Below, piece after piece: positions 25,786 through 33,791 of a stretch of DNA of 64,000 nucleotides; the stretch's first letter is position 1, and the number at the start of each line of letters is the position of its first letter. Position numbers and translations under genes: made by a program. Location of the stretch: the NCBI RefSeq assembly GCF_006442545.2, contig NZ_CP083952.1:2907501-2971500 (forward strand), given 5' to 3'. The notes beneath the pieces were generated by a model, which saw only the letters and a list, made by a program, of their open reading frames with translations, had not been told where the DNA came from and did not search any database. The DNA comes from Mesorhizobium sp. B2-1-8 (GTDB lineage: Bacteria; Pseudomonadota; Alphaproteobacteria; Rhizobiales; Rhizobiaceae).

Positions 25786-26064
25786 TCAGGCCGATGGAGG
25801 GGCCGGGTCGGCGCTGTGGCTGTCGGTCGCGCCGCATTCGGCGCAGGGCGCGCTGGCGCCGGTGCAGCCGCGGTAATGCGTGCCGGCGGGACAGCAAAGG
25901 CCGTTGGAACTCGTCCAGCGCGGGCACTGGAAAACCTGTCCGGTGCCGCCGCAGCCATCGCACTCCAGAACCGGTGACCTGACCAGATAGGACTTCGTCC
26001 CCAAGCTGATACTTGCGCCCAAACTCAACCCGCCCAAAATTACTGCACAGGACACGCCGTGCAT
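25786..26064 (-). CDS. putative small cysteine-rich protein
   Basis: The 92-residue open frame starts with a hydrophobic stretch (VILGGLSLGASISLG) and then has CDGCGGTGQVFQC, resembling one repeat of a DnaJ-type zinc finger, followed by LCCPAGTHYRGC and CAECG. Eight or more cysteines in a 50-residue span suggest metal binding or disulfides. There is no clear ribosome-binding site, and the opposite strand is also open, so the gene is uncertain. Confidence 0.4.
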   Translation of the reverse strand: MHGVSCAVILGGLSLGASISLGTKSYLVRSPVLECDGCGGTGQVFQCPRWTSSNGLCCPAGTHYRGCTGASAPCAECGATDSHSADPAPPSA

Positions 26065-26278
26065 TAGCCCCGGCTAACGATATCACGTTGCTGGTTACGG
26101 ACAAGTTTCAGCATCGTTAATCGTTCGTGAACGCCTGGCGCGTGTCGCGGCGGCCGGCAAACCGGGAGGAAAATCGCGGGTCCATGAAAAATCGCTGGCC
26201 ATGAAAAATCACTGGCAGATGTCGGATCCGCGCTCGGCGGCGCGTCCTTGGGGCTGATGAAACTGGAGGAATACAACC

Positions 26279-26704
26279 ATGTCTCAAATCGCAGAATCGC
26301 CGTGGCAGACCGCGGCCCTTCTCGTTGCCCGCGTGATCTTCGCCGCCGTCTTCCTGATGGCGGTGACCTTCAAGTTCATGGGCATGGAGGCCACGGCAGG
26401 CTATATCGCGGCCGCCGGTTTCCCGTTCCCGCTCTTCCTCGCCTGGTGCGCGGCGATCCTGGAGGTGGCGCTGGTGCTGTGTTTGCTCAGCGGCGCCTTC
26501 TTTTCGCAGGCCGCCCTGGTCGCCGCCGTCTATGTGCTGTTCCTGGCCTTTGCCTTCCACGGACCCAGCCATTGGACCGGCAACCAGGCCGAGTTCGGCT
26601 TCTTCGTCGACCATTTCTCGTTCCTGGCCGGACTGCTGTTCGCGGCGGTCCACGGACCGGGAAGGATTCTGGCGCTGAACCTGGGATGGCCGGGCAGGGC
26701 GTAG
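26279..26704 (+). CDS. DoxX family membrane protein
   Basis: The 141-residue integral membrane protein has four predicted helices (about 12-32, 48-70, 74-95, 105-125). The first carries the DoxX pattern ARVIFAAVFLMAVTFKFMG, and helix 2 is preceded by YIAAAGFPFPLFLAW. DoxX proteins are small quinone-associated or redox membrane proteins with poorly defined roles. CTGGAGG lies ten bases before the ATG. It appears monocistronic. Confidence 0.82.
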   Translation: MSQIAESPWQTAALLVARVIFAAVFLMAVTFKFMGMEATAGYIAAAGFPFPLFLAWCAAILEVALVLCLLSGAFFSQAALVAAVYVLFLAFAFHGPSHWTGNQAEFGFFVDHFSFLAGLLFAAVHGPGRILALNLGWPGRA

Positions 26705-26756
26705 GCCCGCCCGGGGCAGGGCATGACGCTCGCCGGGGCAGGGCGTAAGGAGGGCC

Positions 26757-27062
26757 TTACATCTGATCGTTATAAGGCTCCTTCATCTGGCCGACCATGC
26801 GGGCCAGCTTCGAAAAGGACGGCATGTCCGCCTCCGGCTGGCACTGGTTGGCGAGTTCCAGTAGCCGGATCGGAAAATTGACGGCGTCGCGGCTCGACGC
26901 CGACATGCCTCCGGACCGCTCCTCGCCGGTTTCCGAGGCCTCGGCCTTGCGCAGGGCGATATCGATCTCCTCCGATGTGAGCACCCCCTTTTTGACCAGG
27001 ACATGGTTGATCGAGGCGACGGCCATCAGCAGGCCTTCGAGTTGCAGGTTGGCGACATTCAT
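26757..27062 (-). CDS. small soluble protein of unknown function
   Basis: The 101-residue protein has a strong GGAGGG ribosome-binding site. The first half (LLMAVASINHVLVKKGVLTSEEIDIALRKAE without gaps) is predicted helical, with a V-x-K-G-x-L-T-x-E-E-I pattern like that of many rhizobial small proteins of unknown function. The central EERSGGMSASSRD is a linker, then a helix follows. It has no signal peptide. It is convergent with the DoxX gene. Confidence 0.68.
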   Translation of the reverse strand: MNVANLQLEGLLMAVASINHVLVKKGVLTSEEIDIALRKAEASETGEERSGGMSASSRDAVNFPIRLLELANQCQPEADMPSFSKLARMVGQMKEPYNDQM

Positions 27063-27141
27063 GGATTGCTCCCTCCATTGATCGCAGTGGAAACGCGTCA
27101 GCGGCGTTTCCGATCCCAGGACGCCGGTCGGCCGGAAGCGT

Positions 27142-27411
27142 CTACTCCTGCGTCAGGCGCTCGCCATATTCGCGCCACAGCGCCCTGACCTCCAGGCTGC
27201 CGAGGCGCGGGATCGAAGGGTCGCCGCAGTCTATGGCAACGGTGCCGATGTCGTAGTTGGGGTAAGCGTGGGCGACGAAGCGGATCGCTTCGCCAAGCGA
27301 GTGCACCCGGATGATCGGATCCGCCTGGCCCTGGCCAGTGCTGCGCACACCGGAAACCGTAGCCGGAGCGTGCCGCATCCTGAAGACGGATGCCATGGCT
27401 GGTCTGTCCAT
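27142..27411 (-). CDS. small protein of unknown function
   Basis: The 89-residue protein starts at ATG 27411 with GGAG six bases upstream; a GTG at 27423 is the alternative. The core IIRVHSLGEAIRFVAHAYP and VRALWREYGERL resembles small rhizobial proteins of the DUF982 type in layout but lacks the diagnostic WP and AAREA residues. It is on the same strand as the gene at 26757, 79 bp upstream of it. Confidence 0.58.
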   Translation of the reverse strand: MDRPAMASVFRMRHAPATVSGVRSTGQGQADPIIRVHSLGEAIRFVAHAYPNYDIGTVAIDCGDPSIPRLGSLEVRALWREYGERLTQE

Positions 27412-27558
27412 CGTCCTCTCCACAAGGCCGTGCGACGGGAATCATTCCATGAGCTGGCGCTGATGATTTCACAGGAACCGGCTGATGAAAAGCCGGGTGG
27501 ATGTCAGGGCCGGCGTCATGCTCTTTCGGTCGAATGTGAATTTTTTCCTAGAAACGCG

Positions 27559-27642
27559 TTGACCCGGTGAGGGCAGCCATGCTACATATTCGTCCATGGT
27601 GCTGATTTGCGCCAACGACCCGCCACCAAGGCGGGTTTTTTT
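27559..27642 (+). ncRNA. candidate short RNA: promoter plus terminator without an ORF
   Basis: TTGACC (27559-27564) and TACATA (27583-27588) form a good sigma-70-type promoter with an 18-bp spacer. About 25 bp after the predicted start there is a strong terminator, ACCCGCC (27618-27624) paired with GGCGGGT (27630-27636), followed by six T residues. The resulting transcript would be about 50 nt with no open reading frame. It could be a small RNA or the leader of a read-through transcript. Confidence 0.42.
27618..27642 (+). terminator. rho-independent terminator
   Basis: A 7-bp GC-rich stem, ACCCGCC with GGCGGGT and a five-base loop, is followed by a run of seven T residues counting the stem's last base. 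It faces the plus strand, where no protein gene precedes it for more than 800 bp. Confidence 0.8.
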
Positions 27643-27679
27643 GGCCTGCTATTTTCCGTACTTCGAGACGTCCCGGTCG

Positions 27680-28072
27680 TCAGTCGAAGGTTAAGATCGG
27701 GATTCGCTTGACGACCTGAAAAACCGGTTCCTTGGCCGACAAGACATCAAGGCATGTCCAGCCGGTCAAGAAGCGATAGTGTGTCGCCGGGTGCTGCGTG
27801 AACTTCCACGTCTCCGACTGTGTCTTCTCAAAGGTAGCTCCTTCGACCCGATATGCGAAGTGGTGGGGAACGAGACCTTCCTTGGGCGCGCCCTCATTCT
27901 CGGTATTCAGGGGCATTTCATCGAGAATGCGGATGATCACCGAATGATTGGCGAACAGCACACGCAAGACATTGTGTTCGTCGCCGGGGATTGTGAAGTC
28001 CGCGACGACCGTGTCATCTGTCCAGCGCAATTCGCGCAGGTCGCTTTGGACGCAATCTATTTCCGGGGTCAC
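27680..28072 (-). CDS. soluble protein of unknown function
   Basis: The roughly 130-residue protein is beta-rich (DTVVADFTIPGDEHNVLRVL, VIIRILDEMP, HHFAYRVEGATF), and its sequence looks like a real single domain. The open frame extends to an ATG at 28189, but the upstream part is basic and low-quality, and no ribosome-binding site is seen there. The GTG at 28072 is a tentative start. A TTG near 28096 is also possible. No family is recognised. Confidence 0.55.
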   Translation of the reverse strand: MTPEIDCVQSDLRELRWTDDTVVADFTIPGDEHNVLRVLFANHSVIIRILDEMPLNTENEGAPKEGLVPHHFAYRVEGATFEKTQSETWKFTQHPATHYRFLTGWTCLDVLSAKEPVFQVVKRIPILTFD

Positions 28073-28187
28073 GCTGATAGGATGGTATCGAGGCAATTGG
28101 TGCTTTCTATCCGGGCTTTGCACTTGGCCATGGCGACGCAGCCTTTGTGACTGAACCCTATTTTGCGAACCTTCAAGAGACAATCCC

Positions 28188-28568
28188 ATGGCACGCTACG
28201 CCACCATCATCACCGGCGATGACGGCCTTGAGGTCGTCAGCGCCATCGGCGAATTCGAGGGCGCGGGACCGCAGGCGCGGCTCGGCCGTGTCGAGCAAGT
28301 GGCGCCCGGCGTGCTGATCGGCATGGTGCGGGACGAGGCCGGCGGGTTCAACTTTCCGCTGGCAGGCATCGACAGCCGCGCTGTCGGTCTTGTCATAGCC
28401 AGGCTCAAGGCGCGGGCCAATGCTGCAAAACCATCAAGCGCTGCAAAACCTGCCGGAAGGCCGAAGCGCGCCAAGCGGGCCGGGAAGAAGTCCGCTCGCT
28501 CGAAGAAGGCGGTCCGGCAAACCAGATCGGCGTCGCCGAAGGCGGCGGCCGGCGATGCCCTGGGGTAA
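28188..28568 (+). CDS. protein with histone-H1-like Lys/Ala/Arg-rich tail
   Basis: The 126-residue protein has a folded N-terminal part of about 70 residues (YATIITGDDGLEVVSAIGEF, GVLIGMVRDEAGGFNFPLAG) and a strongly basic tail made of KPAGRPKRAKRAGKKSARSK-type sequence. Such tails resemble those of bacterial H1-like DNA-binding proteins and could bind DNA or RNA. It lies immediately before the basic-tailed gene at 28573 (4-bp gap), and the pair ends at a strong terminator. The exact function is unknown. Confidence 0.72.
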   Translation: MARYATIITGDDGLEVVSAIGEFEGAGPQARLGRVEQVAPGVLIGMVRDEAGGFNFPLAGIDSRAVGLVIARLKARANAAKPSSAAKPAGRPKRAKRAGKKSARSKKAVRQTRSASPKAAAGDALG

Positions 28569-28572
28569 GCCG

Positions 28573-28905
28573 ATGGCCGACGAAACCGATGCCGAGCCGT
28601 CGCGCGCCAAGGTAAGGTCGGCGAGGCGCAAACCCGCCAGCCCGGCAGCCGCGAAGAGACCTCGCCCGAAGCGGATGAAGAAGACACTGGGCGATGATTT
28701 CCTCGCCGCCGTGCGCGCCGATTTTCGCGCCCACGGCGCCGGCGTCCTCGCCGAGGTGCGGGCCGACAAGCCGGACCAATATCTGAAGATCGTGCTTTCG
28801 GTGCTGCCCAAGGACATCGATGTCGCCATCAACCAACTGGACATGCTCTCGGATATATTGTTCGAGGTGATCGTGCGGAAGTTCAGGCCAGCTGGGGAGG
28901 AATGA
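28573..28905 (+). CDS. small basic protein resembling DUF5681/phage-associated proteins
   Basis: The 110-residue protein has an Arg/Lys/Pro-rich N-terminal third and a C-terminal domain with FLAAVRADFRAHGAGVLAEV and DQYLKIVLSVLPKDID. The Y-L-K-I-V-x-x-V-L-P-K stretch is reminiscent of the C-terminus of DUF5681-type proteins found beside phage terminase genes. No other phage gene is near. It is probably co-transcribed with the H1-like gene upstream. An ATG at 28555 is an alternative start. Confidence 0.65.
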   Translation: MADETDAEPSRAKVRSARRKPASPAAAKRPRPKRMKKTLGDDFLAAVRADFRAHGAGVLAEVRADKPDQYLKIVLSVLPKDIDVAINQLDMLSDILFEVIVRKFRPAGEE

Positions 28906-28950
28906 TTCTGGGCCTTGCCTGGCGTTGAGAATCTGCGGCTCGGTCGAGCC

Positions 28951-28987
28951 AAAGCCCGCCTTGGCTCGCGCCGGGGCGGGCTTTTTT
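28951..28987 (+). terminator. strong rho-independent terminator
   Basis: AAAGCCCGCC (28951-28960) pairs perfectly with GGCGGGCTTT (28975-28984) and runs into six T residues. It ends the two-gene unit 28188-28905. Confidence 0.85.
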
Positions 28988-29106
28988 GCGTTTGTGGCTT
29001 CTGAGGTGGCCCAAGGCGCGTTTGAATGGAACGAGGCGACGCGCGCTCAGTCTTCATCTTCATGCCTGACGTTCTCCCGGTGCCCGGCGGGCTTGCGTGA
29101 CATGCC

Positions 29107-29814
29107 TCAGGCCAGAATGTTGACGGCTCGAGCCGCGACAAGCGCGATCGTCAGCAGTGAGATCATGGCCTCGCCCATCATGAGCAGCTTGGCGCGTTGG
29201 GAGAGCGGCAACGTGTCGGTCGGCGAAAACGCCGTCGCATTGGTGAAGGCGAGGAAGAAATAGTCGACGAAGCCCGGCAGCCAGTCGCGGATTTCGCGGT
29301 CGCTCAAGGTCATTTGCGGAAACAGGAAATCGGCATGGGCGCGTGTGACGAGGCCGCAGGTCGGCGGCCCGCCGCGGTCGGTGCTCCAGAACCACAAGGC
29401 GAAGACGATGACGTTGGTTATCCAGATGTTGAGCGCGTCGACCAGCAGCGTCTGACCGCTGGAGCCGGCGTGGCCGGCCAGCAAGGCACGCACCAGGAAC
29501 ACCAGGGAGCCGCAGTTCATGACGCTGACGACGCCGGTCATCACCAGAGCCGTCCTGCGGATCATGACGCGAAACCGGCCAACCAGATACCAGTGCTCCT
29601 CCTCGACCGCTTTCTGGGTGGCGGCCTGCGTCCAGGCGGTGGCCACGGACAGGGGTACGAGCAGGGCTGCCTCCAGCGTAGGCGCCAGCCAGCGGGGGCC
29701 GAACGAAAGATCGTTGATCACCAGAAGCTGCAGGCAGATGATGACGAGAACCGCCGCGCGCGCCAGCCAGAAGTCGAGCGCGCGGTGGTGGATGACGGCA
29801 TGCTGGTGACGCAT
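29107..29814 (-). CDS. membrane protein with a degenerate ion-channel-like pore region
   Basis: The 235-residue protein has several membrane helices (about 15-35, 40-60, 88-110, 125-150). Its C-terminal part, GFVDYFFLAFTNATAFSPTD followed by RAKLLMMGEAMISLLTIALV, has the pore-helix/filter/inner-helix layout of two-TM potassium channels, with the T-V-G-Y-G-D filter replaced by T-A-F-S-P-T-D. It is therefore unlikely to select potassium. Start ATG 29814 is tentative because the frame stays open to 29964. It is divergent from the glycosyltransferase at 29973. Confidence 0.7.
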   Translation of the reverse strand: MRHQHAVIHHRALDFWLARAAVLVIICLQLLVINDLSFGPRWLAPTLEAALLVPLSVATAWTQAATQKAVEEEHWYLVGRFRVMIRRTALVMTGVVSVMNCGSLVFLVRALLAGHAGSSGQTLLVDALNIWITNVIVFALWFWSTDRGGPPTCGLVTRAHADFLFPQMTLSDREIRDWLPGFVDYFFLAFTNATAFSPTDTLPLSQRAKLLMMGEAMISLLTIALVAARAVNILA

Positions 29815-29972
29815 CGAGTATCCGGGATGTTCAAGTGGAATCAGCGTGCGGGCTGTTCTGCCCAGTAAGGGCAGTGAGAGGCCGAAATTCCCGCTCAATC
29901 TTGGCCTTGCAATGACCTGCAAGTATACTTTTTGGTAAGCTTTGATGTTGGGGCTGTTCGGCAAACCAGGCG

Positions 29973-31559
29973 ATGTGGTCTAAGCGCCGCATGGCGGGAA
30001 TTGACGACTCCATCGATCGTTGGGTGCCGGCAGGGCTGCCTGCCGTTGGGCTGGATTCGTCGTCCGTCTGGTCCGCCCTGCTTCGGCACCCCTGGTATCT
30101 GCTGGCGCTTTTGTGCCTGATGCAGATCCTGTGCTGGACTGTGGTGCCAGCACTCATCGATCCCGCGCCGCCCGGCGATGTCGTGGAAGGTTTCATGTGG
30201 GGCCGCGAGTGGGTGCTTTTGACCTACAAGCATCCGCAGCTCCCCGGCTGGCTGCTCGAGACCAGCCATCTTCTGACCGGATCGTTCCGCTGGCCGCAAT
30301 ATCTGCTCTCCCAACTGACGATCTCGGCCACCTTCGTCCTGGTCTATCTGCTGGCCCGCGACATGCTCGGACAACGCCGCGCGCTGGCTGCCGTGCTTTT
30401 GATGCCATCGATCTATTTCTTCGGCTGGCCAACCCCGCAATTCAATCACGACTATGCGCAGATGCCGTTCTGGGCCGCGATCTGCTGGCTGTTGTGGCGC
30501 GCCGGCCGCGGCGGTGGGCCAGGCTGGTGGCTGGCGCTCGGACTGGTGTCGGGCATCGGGCTCTACGCCAAGTTCTCCACCGGCCTGCTGCTTGCCTTCG
30601 GCGGCCTCTGGCTGCTCTACGAGCCGCGCGCGCGGAGCCGGCTGGCGACACCCTGGCCATGGCTTGGCCTGGCCGTTTTTCTCGCGGTCGCCGCGCCGCT
30701 GGCCGTCGCACTCTACCGCATGGATTTCCTGCCGCTAACCTATTTCGCCGACCGCGACGCTTGGGTGAGCGAACACCGTGCGCGCCTCTACTATATCGGT
30801 GTCCAACTGGCCGGGTTCTGCGGCTTGCTCCTAGTGCTGGCGATATCAGGGCTGCTGCGGCGCACGCCTGCTCCGCAAGAGCCCGTCGAGCGCGCTACGC
30901 TGGTCTATCTCACGTGGATGGGGCTTGGCCCGGCGACGCTGATCATGGTCGCCTCATTGTTCACCGGCGCCGGCGAAGCCTGGGGCGCGCCGATGTACAA
31001 TCTTGTCGGCGTGGTGGTGCTCGCCTTCCTCGGCCACCGGCTCAGTGCCCTTGAGATGCGAAGGCTGGCGGTCTGCGCGTTCATCTGCATCGTCACCATG
31101 TCGGGCGCCTATGCGGCCATCCGCTGGACGAACTGCAATGTGCGCGGACGCATGGACGCCGTCTGCTGGCCGGCGCAGCCGATCTCGGACGAGGCAGAGG
31201 CAATCTGGCACGCGGCGGCGCCTGGCCGGCTCGACATCGTCGGTGGCGACACCAATCTCGCCATGCTGGCGGGCCTCAGTGCCTATGACAAGCCGTCGAT
31301 CTTCACCGACCTCGATATGCGGTTCGCACCCTGGATCTCGAGGCAGCGGTTGCGCGACCATGGCATGCTGATGGTTTGGCGGGGTCCCGGCGTGCCGTCA
31401 TGGCTGCGGGCATGGTTGGGCAACATCCCGGTCAAGACCGTTCTTTTCAACTGGTCGCGCGCGGCGCCGCCGGTGGCGATCAGTTTTGCCGCCATTCCGC
31501 CTGGTACGCGATATCTGCCGGTTGCCGCCAGCAGCCGGACCAGGCATCCGCGCATCTGA
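29973..31559 (+). CDS. GT39/ArnT-type membrane glycosyltransferase
   Basis: The 528-residue protein has 11-13 hydrophobic helices and the PMT_2/GT39 pattern: an acidic periplasmic loop after helix 1 (DPAPPGDVVEGFMWGREWVL), then YKHPQLPGWLL, and PTPQFNHDYAQMPFW. Such enzymes use a polyprenyl-phosphate sugar to glycosylate lipids or proteins on the periplasmic side. The last 130 residues form a soluble domain. The acceptor and sugar are not predictable. It begins with ATG 29973; a second ATG six codons later is possible. Confidence 0.8.
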   Translation: MWSKRRMAGIDDSIDRWVPAGLPAVGLDSSSVWSALLRHPWYLLALLCLMQILCWTVVPALIDPAPPGDVVEGFMWGREWVLLTYKHPQLPGWLLETSHLLTGSFRWPQYLLSQLTISATFVLVYLLARDMLGQRRALAAVLLMPSIYFFGWPTPQFNHDYAQMPFWAAICWLLWRAGRGGGPGWWLALGLVSGIGLYAKFSTGLLLAFGGLWLLYEPRARSRLATPWPWLGLAVFLAVAAPLAVALYRMDFLPLTYFADRDAWVSEHRARLYYIGVQLAGFCGLLLVLAISGLLRRTPAPQEPVERATLVYLTWMGLGPATLIMVASLFTGAGEAWGAPMYNLVGVVVLAFLGHRLSALEMRRLAVCAFICIVTMSGAYAAIRWTNCNVRGRMDAVCWPAQPISDEAEAIWHAAAPGRLDIVGGDTNLAMLAGLSAYDKPSIFTDLDMRFAPWISRQRLRDHGMLMVWRGPGVPSWLRAWLGNIPVKTVLFNWSRAAPPVAISFAAIPPGTRYLPVAASSRTRHPRI

Positions 31560-31735
31560 GCGGCGTCATGCAACCCATTCCCTTTGAGGCGTCTTTCACG
31601 GGTGCAACCGAATGGCCGCTCTGGACGAAGCAGGCGACAATGCCCATTTACGGGAATATCCGAATTTGTTGTCGCGCAATTCCCGATTGAAAGCCGCTAC
31701 AGTTTCCCCGGGATTGCCTTTTGAGGAGACCTTAC

Positions 31736-32254
31736 ATGGCGACTTCGAGCGAACGTGCAGTGCTTGCCGGTGGCTGCTTCTGGGGTATGCAGGATCTGAT
31801 CCGGCGCTTCCCGGGCGTCCTCGCCACGCGTGTCGGCTACAGCGGCGGCGACGTGCCTAATGCCACCTATCGCAATCATGGCACGCATGCCGAAGCCATC
31901 GAGATCACGTTCGATCCGGCGAAAATCAGCTTCCGCCAGCTTCTGGAATTCTTCTTCCAGATCCACGATCCGACGACGCGCAACCGCCAGGGCAACGATG
32001 TCGGCATGAGCTATCGCTCGGCCATCTACTACACCAGCGAGGAGCAGAAGCGCGTGGCGGAGGACACCATCGCCGATGTCGATGCCTCCGGCCTGTGGCC
32101 CGGCAAGGTCGTCACCGAACTCGCGCCGGCCGGAGCGTTCTGGGAGGCCGAGCCGGAGCACCAGGATTATCTGGAGAGATATCCCAATGGCTACACCTGC
32201 CATTTCGTCAGGCCAGGCTGGAAGCTGCCGGTCCGCGAAAAGGCAGTTTCATGA
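31736..32254 (+). CDS. msrA: peptide methionine sulfoxide reductase A
   Basis: The 172-residue enzyme reduces methionine-S-sulfoxide in proteins. It has the catalytic motif [12 protein letters not shown] with the nucleophilic Cys near residue 14, [32 protein letters not shown], and a [16 protein letters not shown] ending whose Cys may resolve the disulfide. There is no fused MsrB and no signal peptide, so it is cytoplasmic. GAGGAG precedes the ATG. Confidence 0.95.
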   Translation: MATSSERAVLAGGCFWGMQDLIRRFPGVLATRVGYSGGDVPNATYRNHGTHAEAIEITFDPAKISFRQLLEFFFQIHDPTTRNRQGNDVGMSYRSAIYYTSEEQKRVAEDTIADVDASGLWPGKVVTELAPAGAFWEAEPEHQDYLERYPNGYTCHFVRPGWKLPVREKAVS

Positions 32255-32395
32255 GTTTTTTGGCAGTTGGCAGGTATAAGCGCCCACCGATTGCCGCAAG
32301 ACCATATCAATCGCGGCTGTCAACGTCGTCCGGTGGTTGACAGTTCGAATCGGCGCGAGCCGCCGGCCGGTCGTGACGGATACTAAAACCAATGC

Positions 32396-32434
32396 GCATG
32401 GAAAGCGCGGAACTTGCGTCCGCGCTTTCCATGC
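32396..32434. terminator. 16-bp perfect hairpin between convergent genes
   Basis: GCATGGAAAGCGCGGA (32396-32411) pairs completely with TCCGCGCTTTCCATGC (32419-32434) around a 7-base loop. It lies between msrA and the convergent small exported gene. No T-tract follows, so bidirectional termination or RNA 3'-end protection is inferred from position only. Confidence 0.5.
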
Positions 32435-32441
32435 CGCGAAA

Positions 32442-32750
32442 CTACTTACCGCAGGTCTTGTCGTTCACGGTCGGCGCAGTCGCGTTGCCATTGGCATCCG
32501 TCTGCGCGCCCTGCGGATTGGTCGGGCAATTCTGATCCGCGTTGGAATTCATGTCTCCCGGCATGATGGTTATGCTGTTGGTTGCGCCCGGATCGATTGT
32601 ATTGGGCGAAGCCGGGGTACTTGGGTCTACGGTGACCGACTTGCCGCTGCCGCCCGACCCATCCGCGCCGGCCGCGCTATTGCTTTGCGCCATGGCGGAT
32701 GTTGCAAGGGCAATGGTGAAGGCCGAAGCCGCGAGGATTTTCGTGAGCAT
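32442..32750 (-). CDS. small exported Asn/Gly/Thr-rich protein
   Basis: The 102-residue protein has a signal peptide (about 1-21, ending TSAMAQS) and a low-complexity mature part (GADGSGGSGKSVTVDPSTPA, then NSNADQNCPTNPQ) with two cysteines near the C-terminus. GGAG lies eight bases before the ATG. It is likely a periplasmic or secreted, unstructured protein of unknown role. Confidence 0.7.
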   Translation of the reverse strand: MLTKILAASAFTIALATSAMAQSNSAAGADGSGGSGKSVTVDPSTPASPNTIDPGATNSITIMPGDMNSNADQNCPTNPQGAQTDANGNATAPTVNDKTCGK

Positions 32751-33032
32751 GGCTTGTCTCCATTCTGTGAATTCGTCGCCGGAGCGGTTCACAGGCTTCA
32801 CGGAAGCAACTGACCGCTCTATCTTTTTGTTTTGACGCATTCCGGCAGGAAAACCGCTTCGCACTTTTCCTGCGATTGCGTCTGGCGACTGGTGGGACAA
32901 CCTCTCGGCATCGCGAAGGTTCCAGACAGATTTCCGAGCCGGCGGGCACCCGATTGCCGCCACGCTGGCGCAATGCTTTTGTCGCAGCTTGCTGAAAAAA
33001 TAGCTTTCCCAACCGATCGAATGGTGCTTTAA

Positions 33033-33139
33033 CGCCGCCATCCACAGGGGTGCTCCGTACGGTCGGGGCTGAGACGGGGGCGGCAAGCCCACAGACCCTA
33101 GAAGCTGATCTGGGTAATACCAGCGGAGCGAGGCGGGCG
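33033..33139 (+). promoter_or_regulatory. TPP riboswitch (THI box)
   Basis: The leader has the conserved THI-box blocks in order: AGGGGTGCTCCG, GGCTGAGAC, AGACCC, then CTGATCTGGGTAATACCAGC and GGAGCGAGG. CGCCGCC at 33033-33039 can pair with GGCGGGC just before the ATG at 33140. The purine-rich GGAGCGAGG at the 3' end of the aptamer also serves as the likely ribosome-binding site. Thiamine pyrophosphate binding would therefore be expected to block translation initiation of the downstream operon. Confidence 0.93.
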
Positions 33140-33748
33140 ATGTTTTCAGGCGCACAGGTTTCCCTATATCCCATGGCCGACGATTTTGTCGGCGTCATCC
33201 TGGGCGCGCTCGGCGCGCTCGATCCGTATCGCGACAGGCTCAGGATCGAGACCGACGATATCTCGACCCTGCTGGTCGGCCCCCCAGAGGTGTTGTTCCC
33301 GGCGCTGCGCGACCTCTTCGTGGCTGCGTCCGGCAGCGGCAAGCATTGCGTGCTGTCGGCCACCATTTCGCGTGGCTGCCCAGGTGAGCCGGACGATCCG
33401 ATCTGCCGCTCCGACACGTTCGGCGGACCTGCCGGGCCACTCGGCCCGCGCAAGCAAGCCGCCATTGCCGCCGTGCGCGGTGCGCCCGCCACCGGCCAGC
33501 CAGCGGCGGCGCAGTTCTCGCTCTATGTGATGGGCACGGACGACCACATGGACGAGATTTATGGCTGCATCGATTTCCTGAAGCAGTCCGGCGTCTACGA
33601 TCGCTCCAAGAATTTCTGCACCAAGTTGCGCGGCGATGCCGGAGCGATCTTCTCGGCGCTCGACGAAGCCTTCTGCCGCTTCGGGCCAGGCGCAGGTCAC
33701 GTAACCCTCGACGTCACGGTTTCGGCCAACAGTCCCACTGCCGTCTGA
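33140..33748 (+). CDS. ykoF: YkoF family thiamine/HMP-binding protein
   Basis: The 202-residue protein has two tandem ferredoxin-like modules (about 3-75, GAQVSLYPMADDFVGVI; and about 115-195, AAQFSLYVMGTDDHMDEIYG), the layout of B. subtilis YkoF, which binds thiamine and its hydroxymethylpyrimidine part. It probably chaperones or scavenges the ligand in the cytoplasm. It is the first gene behind a TPP riboswitch, followed by an ABC importer, so it belongs to thiamine-precursor salvage. The ATG at 33140 sits directly after the aptamer; longer frames would start inside the riboswitch. Confidence 0.88.
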   Translation: MFSGAQVSLYPMADDFVGVILGALGALDPYRDRLRIETDDISTLLVGPPEVLFPALRDLFVAASGSGKHCVLSATISRGCPGEPDDPICRSDTFGGPAGPLGPRKQAAIAAVRGAPATGQPAAAQFSLYVMGTDDHMDEIYGCIDFLKQSGVYDRSKNFCTKLRGDAGAIFSALDEAFCRFGPGAGHVTLDVTVSANSPTAV

Positions 33749-33791
33749 ACCGCTCGCGCCGACGCGCGAGCGCCGTCAAGGTCATCCTCTC

